16,648 bases of DNA, from NCBI RefSeq assembly GCF_900541605.1, contig NZ_UQKJ01000035.1:1-16648 (forward strand). Direction: 5' to 3'. Position numbers and translations under genes: made by a program. Positions 1-7,222 of the stretch are shown here, piece after piece (position 1 is the stretch's first letter; every line of letters begins with the position of its first letter). The notes beneath the pieces were generated by a model. That model worked only from the letters and a program-made list of their open reading frames with translations, was not told the DNA's origin and did no database searches. This stretch comes from an uncultured Dialister sp. (GTDB taxonomy: Bacteria; Bacillota; Negativicutes; Veillonellales; Dialisteraceae).

Positions 1-5
1 GTAAA

Positions 6-56
6 CCTCCCCTCTTTAGAGGGGAGGGGGACCGCGTCAGCGGTGGTGGGGTGTCC
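6..56. repeat. GC-rich double-hairpin intergenic repeat
   Basis: Two hairpins lie side by side. Positions 6-15 pair perfectly with 18-27 (CCTCCCCTCT / AGAGGGGAGG) around a two-base loop, and 31-35 pair with 40-44 (ACCGC / GCGGT) around GTCA. A G-rich tail follows (GGTGGTGGGGTGTCC, 42-56). No T-tract follows, so this does not look like an intrinsic terminator. The style resembles palindromic intergenic repeats of Firmicutes, but only one copy is visible here, so calling it a repeat is an inference from its form. Confidence 0.45.
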
Positions 57-64
57 TGATAGAT

Positions 65-148
65 GGGGCATAAGGGTGGTGGGTGCTACGCACCGGGAAC
101 GTGATGTAAAATGGCGTCTTCGCCGCAGGATGGATGCCGCAAAGCGGC
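65..148. repeat. Intergenic repeat, copy 1 (hairpin-bearing)
   Basis: The copy opens with the shared word GGGGCATAAGGGTGGTGGG (65-83). A hairpin at 82-94 follows (GGTGC, loop TAC, GCACC), then CGGGAAC. Two further small hairpins are GGCG-TCTT-CGCC at 113-124 and GCCGC-AAA-GCGGC at 136-148. The same opening word recurs at about 4874, on the reverse strand at 4919-4934, at 9288, and at 16354, each time next to a hairpin with a different stem. The rest of the upstream region, 149-300, holds only short palindromes and no ORF I would call. Confidence 0.6.
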
Positions 149-308
149 GGACTCTCTGTAAGCGATAAGCTGACAGCTGTAAGCCTCTAAGTGGCTGAGG
201 TTTGACGGTTGTTTGCAGAAGGAAGAAAATCCTCCTGATGCCAGGTCCCTGTTATGCTTCGGATATTTCACAATCTTTTATCTGTTGTATTTTATTTCAG
301 ATAATTAA

Positions 309-374
309 TTGATTTCCATTTATTCCTGTTTGTGGTATAGTAGGTTTGAATTTATTCTTGTTTACTAGTATAGG
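309..374 (+). promoter_or_regulatory. Promoter region of the RND efflux operon, with a duplicated block
   Basis: An extended -10 box (TGG-TATAGT, 333-341) is the best promoter element; no good -35 stands 17 bases upstream (a TTGATT at 309-314 is 21 bases away). The block at 319-340 is repeated about 32 bases downstream at 351-373: both copies contain TTTATTC, TGTTT and GTATAG in the same order with a few mismatches. The second copy could give another promoter, TTGAAT (346-351), 17 bases, TATAGG (369-374). The duplication may mean two start sites or two binding sites for a regulator; the sequence alone does not decide. Confidence 0.45.
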
Positions 375-415
375 ATAGGTTTTTTACTACCAATCAGGGG
401 AAGGAATTTTACATC

Positions 416-1642
416 ATGCATGGTAAAAAAGCAAAAAAGGTCATGGCGGCCCTGGCGGTTTCTCTTTGCATCGGTACAGCCTTGTTTGCCGGTGGATGTG
501 GTACATCTACCCAGACGAAGTCCGCAGCGGTATCTGTGAAGGCGATGAAGGTGCTGCAGCAGGATACGGCGGTTACTCACGATTATTCGGGTCAGGTGAA
601 GTCTACGGATGCCGTTATTATTAAGCCGAAGGTGTCCGGATCTATTACGGAAAAGTATTTCAAGAGCGGCCAGTTCGTTTCGGAGGGGACTCCTCTATAC
701 AAGCTTGATGACCGGCAGTATGAGTCTGAAGTGCTTTCTGCCCGGTCCAATGTGGATAAGGCCCGTACGACGCTGAATAATTCCATGATTGACCTGGGCC
801 GTTACCAGAAGCTGGCCTCTACAGGAGCTATTGCGGAACAGACCCTGACCACCCAGGAGGCGACGGTGGCTTCGAACCAGTCCAGCTATGACGATGCCCA
901 GGCCCTTCTGAAGAAGGCGGAAGAGAACCTGGATGATACGGTGATCCGTGCACCGATTTCCGGCCGCCTTTCTGTGGATGATGTGGCTGTGGGTACCTAT
1001 GCGGCTGCCGGTAATACGGCCCTTGTTTCCATCGGCTCCATCAATCCGATTTACGTGCAGTTCTCTGTCAGTGAAAATGAATACCTGAATTTCCGTACCA
1101 ATGCCGATGAAAAGGAAATGCGGCATGCGGAGCATCATCCGCCGAAGGCAACCCTCACTTTGAGCAACGGCAAGAAGTACGGGGAAGTATCTACGGATTA
1201 TGTGGCGGACCGCGAACTTTCCGAAAGTACCGGTACCCTCACCATGAAGGCTATTTTCAATAATGAAGACGGTGTTCTCCTGCCGGGTATGTTTGCCCGG
1301 GTGACCCTGGAAGGGCAGACCATGAAAAATGCGATCCTTGTGCCCCAGCGGGCGGTACAGCAGGTACTGAACAAGTCCTTTGTCATTGTGGTAGGTCCGG
1401 ACAATAAGTCCGTTTCCAAAGTCGTGACGCTGGGGGATCAGGTCGGGAGCTACTATATCGTCACCAATGGCCTGACGGCTGATGACAATGTGGTGGTAGA
1501 AGGTCTGACAAACCTGAAAGAGGGACAGCAGCTTTCTGTAACGGAAACGACACCGGAAGAGCTGGGACTTTCCACAACCACTGCTGATTCTTCAGCGTCT
1601 GCATCCACCTCCACGGTTTCCACGTCTTCCTCTGCAACATAA
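416..1642 (+). CDS. RND efflux periplasmic adaptor subunit (AcrA/MexA family), lipoprotein
   Basis: This is the membrane-fusion protein that bridges an inner-membrane RND pump to an outer-membrane channel. The 408-residue length fits AcrA (about 400). Residues 1-27 form a signal peptide (basic KKAKK, then a hydrophobic stretch), ending in LFAGGC with Cys28 as the likely lipidated residue. A barrel-sandwich (lipoyl-like) half follows at about 60-100 (PKVSGSITEKYFKSGQFV), then an alpha-helical hairpin at about 100-170, the second lipoyl half (APISGRLSVDDVAVG), and beta-barrel and membrane-proximal domains. The last 22 or so residues are almost all Ser, Thr and Ala, a low-complexity tail unusual for the family. 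The start is chosen for GGGGAAGGA about 11 bases upstream. The stop overlaps the ribosome binding site of the pump gene 10 bases downstream, so the two are co-transcribed. Substrates cannot be read from sequence. Confidence 0.93.
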   Translation: MHGKKAKKVMAALAVSLCIGTALFAGGCGTSTQTKSAAVSVKAMKVLQQDTAVTHDYSGQVKSTDAVIIKPKVSGSITEKYFKSGQFVSEGTPLYKLDDRQYESEVLSARSNVDKARTTLNNSMIDLGRYQKLASTGAIAEQTLTTQEATVASNQSSYDDAQALLKKAEENLDDTVIRAPISGRLSVDDVAVGTYAAAGNTALVSIGSINPIYVQFSVSENEYLNFRTNADEKEMRHAEHHPPKATLTLSNGKKYGEVSTDYVADRELSESTGTLTMKAIFNNEDGVLLPGMFARVTLEGQTMKNAILVPQRAVQQVLNKSFVIVVGPDNKSVSKVVTLGDQVGSYYIVTNGLTADDNVVVEGLTNLKEGQQLSVTETTPEELGLSTTTADSSASASTSTVSTSSSAT

Positions 1643-1652
1643 GGAGGCCGGT

Positions 1653-4600
1653 ATGTCAAAATTCTTTATCAGACGGCCTATCTTTGCTATCGTTATATCC
1701 ATCATCATTGTTATTTTGGGGGCTGTTTCCCTGCTGTCCCTTCCGATAGCCCAGTATCCCCAGATTTCACCGCCCACTATCAGTTTGAGCGCCAATTACA
1801 CCGGCGCCAATGCGGCGATTGTGAACCAGACGGTGGCCCAGGTCATTGAAGAGGACCTGAACGGGGTGGAGAATATGTCCTACATGTCTTCCTCCTCCAG
1901 TAACGATGGTTCCTACAGTCTTTCCATTGTATTTGACCTGTCCAGTGACGGTGATATGGATTCCGTCAATGTCCAGAACGATGCGAACCTGGCCAAAAAC
2001 AGTCTGCCCAGCGAAGTACAGACTACGGGCCTTACGGTGAGAAAATCGTCGGGGGACATGGTGCTCATGGCCAATCTGTATTCACCGAACGGCACCTATG
2101 ACGAGGCATTTCTTAAAAACTATGCGGATATTTACCTCCTCGACAAGATCCAGCGAATCGATGGGGTAGGCAATGTAAATACCTTCGGGTCCAGCTATGC
2201 CATGCGGGTATGGCTGAATCCGGATAAGCTGGCCGAAAGAAATCTGACCGTGGCCGATGTCATTTCCGCCATCAAAGAACAGAACGTGTCTGCTCCGGCC
2301 GGTACGATTGGCGCCCAGCCGGCACCGGCTACCCAGGAGAAGCAGTACAGTGCCAAGGTGGAAGGCCGCCTGTCTACACCGGAACAGTTCGGCAATATTA
2401 TCCTGAAATCTGAATCCAATGGCCAGTTCGTGTACCTGAAGGACGTGGCCAAGATCCAGACGGGCACCCAGAATGAAAGCAGTAACTCCAAGATTAATGG
2501 CAAGACCGGTATCGGTTTCGGCGTACAGCTGACTAACGATGCCAACGCCCTGGAGACGGTGAGCCAGGTGAAGAAGGTGCTGGCGGAAGCAAAGGATACA
2601 TTCCCGCCGGATCTGGATTATTCCATCATCATGGATAATACGAACTTCATTAATGCATCTATCAGTGAAGTGCGGGATACGTTCATTGAATCCCTGCTCC
2701 TCGTTATCCTGGTGGTATTTATTTTCCTCCAGAAATGGCGGACCACCCTGATTCCGGTGCTGGCAGTGCCGGTTTCCATTGTCGGTACCTTTGCCAGCTT
2801 CATCGTCCTTGATTTCACCATCAATACGCTTACCCTTTTCGCCATGGTACTGGCCATCGGCCTCGTGGTGGATGATGCCATCGTGGTTATTGAAAACGTG
2901 GAAGAGCACATGGCCAAAGACGGACTTCCGGCCAAAGAGGCTACGGAAAAGGCTATGCAGGAAGTGCAGGGACCGATTATCGCTACCACCGCCGTGCTGG
3001 CGTCCATCTTTATTCCTGTCGCCTTTGTGGGCGGCATGACCGGCGTCCTGTACAAACAGTTCGCTGTGACTATCACCATTTCTGTCGCCATTTCCGCTTT
3101 CGTAGCACTGACACTGACACCGGCCCTCTGCGGTCTCTTACTGAAGGCCGATGACAAGGGCATCCAGAAGGGGCCTCTGGGCGCTTTCTTCCGGTGGTTC
3201 AACAGGAGCTTTGACTCTTTCCGTGAAAAGTATACCGGCAAGGTGGGCTGGATGGTACACCATCTGAAGTATGCGGCGGTGTTCCTCATCCTTGTGACAG
3301 GACTTATGGGTATTTTCTATAAGATGCTGCCATCTACCTTCGTCCCCGATGAAGACCAGGGATTCTTTGCCGTCAGCATTACCATGCCGGAGGGCACTTC
3401 CCTGAACCAGACCATTAAGACCGTAGATGCCGTGGCTGATGAGGCGAAGGAACTGAAGGGCGTGAAGAATATCATGACCCACGCCGGCGGCTCTTCTTCC
3501 AATTCCGGCAACGTCTATATAGCCCTGGATGACTGGAGCCAGAGAAAGTCTTCTGACCTCAGCGTCAATTCCATTATTGCCAAATTCAACAGCACCGTGG
3601 TGCCTAAGCATCCGGAAGCCCAGGTGTCTGCCTTCAATATGCCATCCCTTCCGGGGCTCGGTATGGAAGGGGGCTGGTCCATGCAGCTCCAGGATAATGT
3701 GGGTCTTTCGGATACGGAACTGGGGGACGTGGCCAATAAGGTCGTAGCGGCCTGCAACCAGCGTCCGGAACTGGCAGGGGTTCGTACCTCCTATGCCACC
3801 AATACACCCAGTGTCCAGTACTCTGTGGACCGTGAGAAAGTCAAGAATCTGGGCATCAGCCTTTCCGACGTATTCACAGCCCTCCAGGCCAACTTCGGCG
3901 GGTCCCAGGTCAACGATTTCAACCAGTTCGGCCGGGCTTACAAGGTTATCGTACAGGCCGATACCCAGTACCGTTCCCAGGCGGACAGCCTGAAGTTTAT
4001 TTCCGTGAAATCTTCTTCTGGCAAGATGGTACCTCTGGATACCATCCTGACCAGTTCCATGACCACCGGCCCCTCCTCCATTACCCGGTTTAACGGTGTA
4101 AGGAGCGTGTCCATCCAGGGCAGTGCGGCCAATGGCTACAGCTCCGGCGAAGCTATGCAGGCAGCGGAAGCAGCCGCCAAGAGCGTCATGCCATCCGGAT
4201 TCACCATCGAATGGTCCGGCCAGAGCCGCGAAGAAAATACGTCTTCCAACTCCACCATGAAGATTCTCGTCATGGCTCTCATCTTTGCCTTCCTTTGCCT
4301 GGCAGCTCTCTATGAAAGCTGGTCCATGCCGTTTGCGGTCCTCTTCACCGTGCCTACCGGTATCTTTGGGGCCGTTGTTTCGGAATATGTCATCCGCAAG
4401 CTGGGGACCATTCTGGGCGCCGATACCAGCGGGTATATGAACAGTGTGTACATGCAGATCGGCATTATCATGATCATCGGCCTGGCGGCGAAGAACGCCA
4501 TCCTCATCGTGGAATTTGCGAAGGAACGGGTGGATAAGGGCATGGATCCCATGAAGGCCGTAGTCATTGCATCGAAGCTTCGTCTCCGCCCGATCCTGAT

Positions 4601-4835
4601 GACCGCCTTTACCGCCATCATCGGCTGTCTCCCGCTGGCTACCGCTACCGGTGCCGGCGCCGGTGCCCGCTGCGGCATGGGCGTAGCGGTGGTAGGGGGC
4701 ATGACATTTGCTACCCTCTGCGGTTTACTCCTGATTCCGGCATTCTACATCATCTCCGAGTACATGGCCCGGTATTTCCGTAAAGTCACGGGATTTAAGG
4801 GAATTCATTTCAAGTATAAGATGCTTCGCCGGTAA
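1653..4835 (+). CDS. RND multidrug efflux permease, HAE1 family (AcrB-like)
   Basis: Inner-membrane, proton-driven trimeric pump that captures hydrophobic substrates from the membrane and periplasm. The 1060-residue length matches HAE1 pumps (AcrB 1049). The N-terminus is typical (FIRRPIFAIVISIIIVILG, TM1). The proton-relay aspartates are D407 and D408 in TM4 (LVVDDAIVVIENVEEHM), the same numbers as in AcrB, and the partner lysine is K947 in GLAAKNAILIVEFA (AcrB K940). The two-fold internal layout (TM1, porter loop, TM2-6, TM7, porter loop, TM8-12) is evident, and the VPDEDQGFF motif follows TM7. AAGGAGG sits just before the ATG. No TolC/OprM-like gene follows, so the channel must be encoded elsewhere. 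HAE1 membership (drugs, solvents, bile salts) is firm; the actual substrate is unknown. I see no truncation or frameshift. Confidence 0.96.
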   Translation: MSKFFIRRPIFAIVISIIIVILGAVSLLSLPIAQYPQISPPTISLSANYTGANAAIVNQTVAQVIEEDLNGVENMSYMSSSSSNDGSYSLSIVFDLSSDGDMDSVNVQNDANLAKNSLPSEVQTTGLTVRKSSGDMVLMANLYSPNGTYDEAFLKNYADIYLLDKIQRIDGVGNVNTFGSSYAMRVWLNPDKLAERNLTVADVISAIKEQNVSAPAGTIGAQPAPATQEKQYSAKVEGRLSTPEQFGNIILKSESNGQFVYLKDVAKIQTGTQNESSNSKINGKTGIGFGVQLTNDANALETVSQVKKVLAEAKDTFPPDLDYSIIMDNTNFINASISEVRDTFIESLLLVILVVFIFLQKWRTTLIPVLAVPVSIVGTFASFIVLDFTINTLTLFAMVLAIGLVVDDAIVVIENVEEHMAKDGLPAKEATEKAMQEVQGPIIATTAVLASIFIPVAFVGGMTGVLYKQFAVTITISVAISAFVALTLTPALCGLLLKADDKGIQKGPLGAFFRWFNRSFDSFREKYTGKVGWMVHHLKYAAVFLILVTGLMGIFYKMLPSTFVPDEDQGFFAVSITMPEGTSLNQTIKTVDAVADEAKELKGVKNIMTHAGGSSSNSGNVYIALDDWSQRKSSDLSVNSIIAKFNSTVVPKHPEAQVSAFNMPSLPGLGMEGGWSMQLQDNVGLSDTELGDVANKVVAACNQRPELAGVRTSYATNTPSVQYSVDREKVKNLGISLSDVFTALQANFGGSQVNDFNQFGRAYKVIVQADTQYRSQADSLKFISVKSSSGKMVPLDTILTSSMTTGPSSITRFNGVRSVSIQGSAANGYSSGEAMQAAEAAAKSVMPSGFTIEWSGQSREENTSSNSTMKILVMALIFAFLCLAALYESWSMPFAVLFTVPTGIFGAVVSEYVIRKLGTILGADTSGYMNSVYMQIGIIMIIGLAAKNAILIVEFAKERVDKGMDPMKAVVIASKLRLRPILMTAFTAIIGCLPLATATGAGAGARCGMGVAVVGGMTFATLCGLLLIPAFYIISEYMARYFRKVTGFKGIHFKYKMLRR

Positions 4836-4838
4836 ATC

Positions 4839-4950
4839 AGTCCTATGGGTGGCTGGCGGCCATGCATGTACATGGGGCTAAGGGTGGCAGGTTGGCAAGC
4901 GATAGCGATGCCGACCCACCACCCTTAGCCCCATCCATCCGATTGGGACT
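4839..4950. repeat. Intergenic repeat, copy 2: long inverted repeat
   Basis: Positions 4872-4887 (ATGGGGCTAAGGGTGG) are a perfect 16-base inverted repeat of 4919-4934. The pairing continues inward as GGTTGGCA against TGCCGACC with one G-U pair, and outward weakly at 4839-4843 against 4946-4950 (AGTCC / GGACT). The whole could fold into one long stem after the pump gene stop codon at 4835. No T-run follows either arm. The arm word is the one that opens the other repeat copies in the window, so this looks like a minimal version with both ends and no middle. It might stop or stabilise the efflux transcript, but that is inference. Confidence 0.7.
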
Positions 4951-4967
4951 AAAATTCAAAATGCCTC

Positions 4968-4996
4968 TTGACAGGAACCAATTTCGGGATTATGAT
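4968..4996 (+). promoter_or_regulatory. trp: Promoter of the trp operon
   Basis: TTGACA (4968-4973) matches the sigma-70/sigma-A -35 consensus exactly and is followed after 17 bases by TATGAT (4991-4996), one mismatch from TATAAT. Transcription would start near 5003, just before the T-box leader. This is the strongest-looking promoter in the window, in keeping with an operon controlled mainly by attenuation rather than by initiation. Confidence 0.85.
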
Positions 4997-5002
4997 TATC
5001 AC

Positions 5003-5274
5003 AACTTAAGAAACAAACCGTTGAAGCGGAGATAAAAATAGTTGTGCACTCACAGGGAGCCGGGGTATTGAGAAGCCGGCAGGACGCAGATTATTAAATG
5101 GACCGCTGAGGGCGCAGTGAAAGGGAAACCGAGTAGCCAGCGACGTAGGGCATACGTCAGTTGCCGGAGATATGTTGGTATCTCGCTAAGAGCAGGGTTC
5201 ATCCCCTGAAGCAAGGTGGCACCGCGGAATAGATATCCGTCCTTGACAAGTATTTGTCAGGGACGGATTTTTTT
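5003..5274 (+). promoter_or_regulatory. T-box leader, tRNA-Trp specific
   Basis: A tRNA-sensing leader RNA controlling trpDCBA. The conserved T-box sequence is AAGGTGGCACCGCGG (5213-5227). Its bulge TGGC (5217-5220) would pair with the tRNA acceptor end; the C fits a G discriminator base, as bacterial tRNA-Trp has. The base of Stem I pairs 5025-5029 (AGCGG) with 5103-5107 (CCGCT), which places AAATGGA in the specifier loop; TGG at 5099-5101 is the Trp codon. The apical part contains GCCGG pairing with CCGGC (about 5059-5080). A terminator at 5235-5274 competes with the antiterminator. Expected behaviour: uncharged tRNA-Trp stabilises the antiterminator and transcription continues. The specifier is read from my manual fold and agrees with the downstream genes. 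The 5' end is inferred from the promoter. Confidence 0.92.
5235..5274 (+). terminator. T-box terminator hairpin
   Basis: Positions 5235-5249 pair with 5254-5268 (ATCCGTCCTTGACAA against TTGTCAGGGACGGAT): 15 pairs with one G-U, a four-base loop GTAT and a T-run at 5268-5274. Its 5' arm lies directly after the T-box sequence, so the antiterminator and terminator are mutually exclusive as expected. Confidence 0.92.
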
Positions 5275-5298
5275 ATACCTTCCCTGGAGGAGGAAACC

Positions 5299-5349
5299 AT
5301 GGATACAATCAGACGATGGCAGGAGGCCCATTTCACCGGACTTTTCTAA
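5299..5349 (+). CDS. 16-codon ORF between T-box terminator and trpD
   Basis: An ATG at 5299 follows a very good ribosome binding site (GGAGGAGGA, 5287-5295) and encodes MDTIRRWQEAHFTGLF, stopping at 5349, 35 bases before trpD. It lies after the T-box terminator, so it would be translated only on read-through transcripts. It has one Trp codon and no Trp run, so it does not look like a classical attenuator peptide. It stands where trpE normally begins; it could be a small translated leader that keeps ribosomes on the message, or a scar left by loss of trpE and trpG. I see no recognisable similarity to TrpE. Translation is supported only by the ribosome binding site. Confidence 0.4.
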   Translation: MDTIRRWQEAHFTGLF

Positions 5350-5384
5350 AAACAGAAACCATGTACATCCAGGAGGTATACACC

Positions 5385-6407
5385 ATGATTAAAGAAGCAA
5401 TCCAGAAAATCGTCAGAAAAGGAGATCTCTCCTATAAAGAAGCCTATGATGTGATGAATGAAATCATGAACGGTGAAACCACACCCACCCAGAATGCTGC
5501 TTTCCTGGCAGCCCTTTCCACCAAGAGCACCCGGGCGGAAACGATTGATGAAATTTCCGGCTGTGCCGTGGCCATGCGGGAACATGCCACTCCCGTTCCC
5601 CATCCGGGAATGAAGGTCCTGGAAATCGTAGGTACCGGCGGTGATCGTTCCAACAGTTTCAATATTTCCACCACCGCCGCCTTCGTGGTGGCAGCGGCCG
5701 GCGTGAAGGTAGCCAAACACGGCAACCGGGCTGCTTCTTCCAAGTGCGGTACGGCGGATGTGCAGGAAGCCCTGGGCGCCAATATTAACCAGGATCCGCA
5801 GAAAGCACTGGAAATGCTGGAAAAGGTGGGCATGTGCTTCCTCTTCGCCCAGAAGTACCACGCAGCCATGAAGTACGTAGGACCAATCCGGAAGGAACTG
5901 GGCTTCCGTACCGTATTCAATATCCTGGGGCCCCTCACAAACCCCGCAAACCCCGATTACTTCCTCCTGGGCGTCTACGATGGATACCTGGTGGAACCGG
6001 TGGCCAAGGTGCTCGATAAACTGGGCGTCAAAAATGCGGTGGTTGTCTACGGGGAGGATTGCCTCGATGAAGTTTCTCCCAGCGCTCCCACCCTGGTCTG
6101 CGAGCTGAAGGATGGCTATTACTGGACCAGTGAAATCAAGCCGGAAGACTTCGGTCTCACCCGTGGCAGGAAAGAGGAACTGGTAGGCGGCACCCCGGAA
6201 GAAAATGCGGAAATCACGAAGGGCATCCTTTCCGGAAAAATCCAGGGGACAAAACGGAACGCGGTGCTCCTCAATGCGGGGCTGGCTCTCTACGCAGCGA
6301 AAGCAGCAGAGTCCATGGAAGAGGGCGTAAAGAAAGCGGCCGAACTCATCGACAGCGGCAAAGCCCTGAAAACCATGGAAGCCTACATCAAAGTTTCTAA
6401 CGAATGA
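5385..6407 (+). CDS. trpD: Anthranilate phosphoribosyltransferase
   Basis: TrpD joins anthranilate and PRPP to give N-(5-phosphoribosyl)anthranilate, the second step of tryptophan synthesis, in the cytosol. The 340-residue length is standard. Signatures: GTGGD at 83-87 (PRPP loop), SFNISTTAAF at 91-100, KHGNRAASSKCGTAD at 111-125, IRKELGFRTVFNILGPLTNP, and the metal-binding acidic pair in CLDEVSPSAPT. The start at 5385 is chosen for AGGAGGT seven bases upstream and because the protein then begins with the family's helical MIKEAIQKIV; the frame is open further upstream (an ATG at 5361) without a ribosome binding site. It is the first biosynthetic gene after the T-box, where trpE and trpG usually come first. 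trpC follows after 10 bases. Confidence 0.97.
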   Translation: MIKEAIQKIVRKGDLSYKEAYDVMNEIMNGETTPTQNAAFLAALSTKSTRAETIDEISGCAVAMREHATPVPHPGMKVLEIVGTGGDRSNSFNISTTAAFVVAAAGVKVAKHGNRAASSKCGTADVQEALGANINQDPQKALEMLEKVGMCFLFAQKYHAAMKYVGPIRKELGFRTVFNILGPLTNPANPDYFLLGVYDGYLVEPVAKVLDKLGVKNAVVVYGEDCLDEVSPSAPTLVCELKDGYYWTSEIKPEDFGLTRGRKEELVGGTPEENAEITKGILSGKIQGTKRNAVLLNAGLALYAAKAAESMEEGVKKAAELIDSGKALKTMEAYIKVSNE

Positions 6408-6417
6408 CAGGTGCCCC

Positions 6418-7203
6418 ATGATTCTGGATGATATAGCGAAGGAAACGGAAAGACGGCTGAAAGAACTGAAGGGGGAAGGCTATTATGACAGGATCCATGA
6501 GAAGGTCCTTCGCTTCGAACCTTCCGGAAGCCACCTTTTCTACCGAAAACTCGCAGCCCCCGGACTTTCCTTCATCTGCGAACTGAAAAAAGCCTCTCCC
6601 TCCAAAGGGCTCATCAGTGAGGATTTCCCCTTTGAAGCCATTGCCAGGGAATATGAGGCGGCCGGTGCTTCTGCCATCTCCTGTCTCACGGAGCCGAAAT
6701 GGTTCAAGGGAGATATCGAATATTTGAGGAAGGTGGCTTCGGAAGTTTCCCTCCCGGTGCTCCGGAAGGATTTTATCATCGACGAATGCCAGATTGAAGA
6801 GGCGGCCCTGGCCGGTGCTTCGGCGATTCTCCTCATTGCAGCCATACTGGATGACAGGAAAATCAAAGCCTTTATGAAACTGGCAGGGGATCTGGGGATG
6901 GACGTACTGGCAGAAGCCCATGATGAAAGGGAGATGGAGAGGCTTCTTACGGACGGCGCCAGAATCGCAGGTGTCAATAACCGGGACCTCCGGGATTTTA
7001 CCATAAAGATGGAAAATACGGAAAAACTGGCCAGACTGGTGCCGGAGGATGTACTCCTTGTTTCTGAAAGCGGCATGACGGATAAGGAAAAGGTCCATCG
7101 GATGCGGGAAGCCGGAGCCGATGCGGTACTGATCGGAGAAATGCTGATGAAAGCAGGTAACAGGACTGAGCTCCTGCAGGAACTGGTCCATGAGAATTCA
7201 TAA
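6418..7203 (+). CDS. trpC: Indole-3-glycerol-phosphate synthase
   Basis: TrpC closes the indole ring, converting carboxyphenylamino-deoxyribulose phosphate to indole-3-glycerol phosphate with loss of CO2 and water. A single-domain TIM barrel of 261 residues. All expected catalytic residues are visible: E55 and K57 in CELKKASPSKG, K117 in VLRKDF, E166 in LAEAHDE, N187 in GVNNRDL, and E217-S218 in LVSESGM. The protein ends shortly after the last barrel helix, so there is no fused TrpF domain as in enterobacteria. The ribosome binding site is weak (ACAGGTG), and the short 10-base gap after trpD suggests translational coupling. trpF, which usually lies between trpC and trpB, is absent: trpB begins 19 bases after the stop. 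Confidence 0.97.
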   Translation: MILDDIAKETERRLKELKGEGYYDRIHEKVLRFEPSGSHLFYRKLAAPGLSFICELKKASPSKGLISEDFPFEAIAREYEAAGASAISCLTEPKWFKGDIEYLRKVASEVSLPVLRKDFIIDECQIEEAALAGASAILLIAAILDDRKIKAFMKLAGDLGMDVLAEAHDEREMERLLTDGARIAGVNNRDLRDFTIKMENTEKLARLVPEDVLLVSESGMTDKEKVHRMREAGADAVLIGEMLMKAGNRTELLQELVHENS

Positions 7204-7222
7204 ATAAAGGATGGAAATAGAT

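Noticed and set aside
5299..5349. Classical tryptophan attenuator peptide
   Set aside because: It has a single Trp codon and lies after the terminator, so ribosome stalling there could not control that terminator; the T-box does this job.
5316..5384. Upstream extension of trpD
   Set aside because: The frame is open, but the added residues are not typical of TrpD, and the AGGAGGT before 5385 clearly marks the start.
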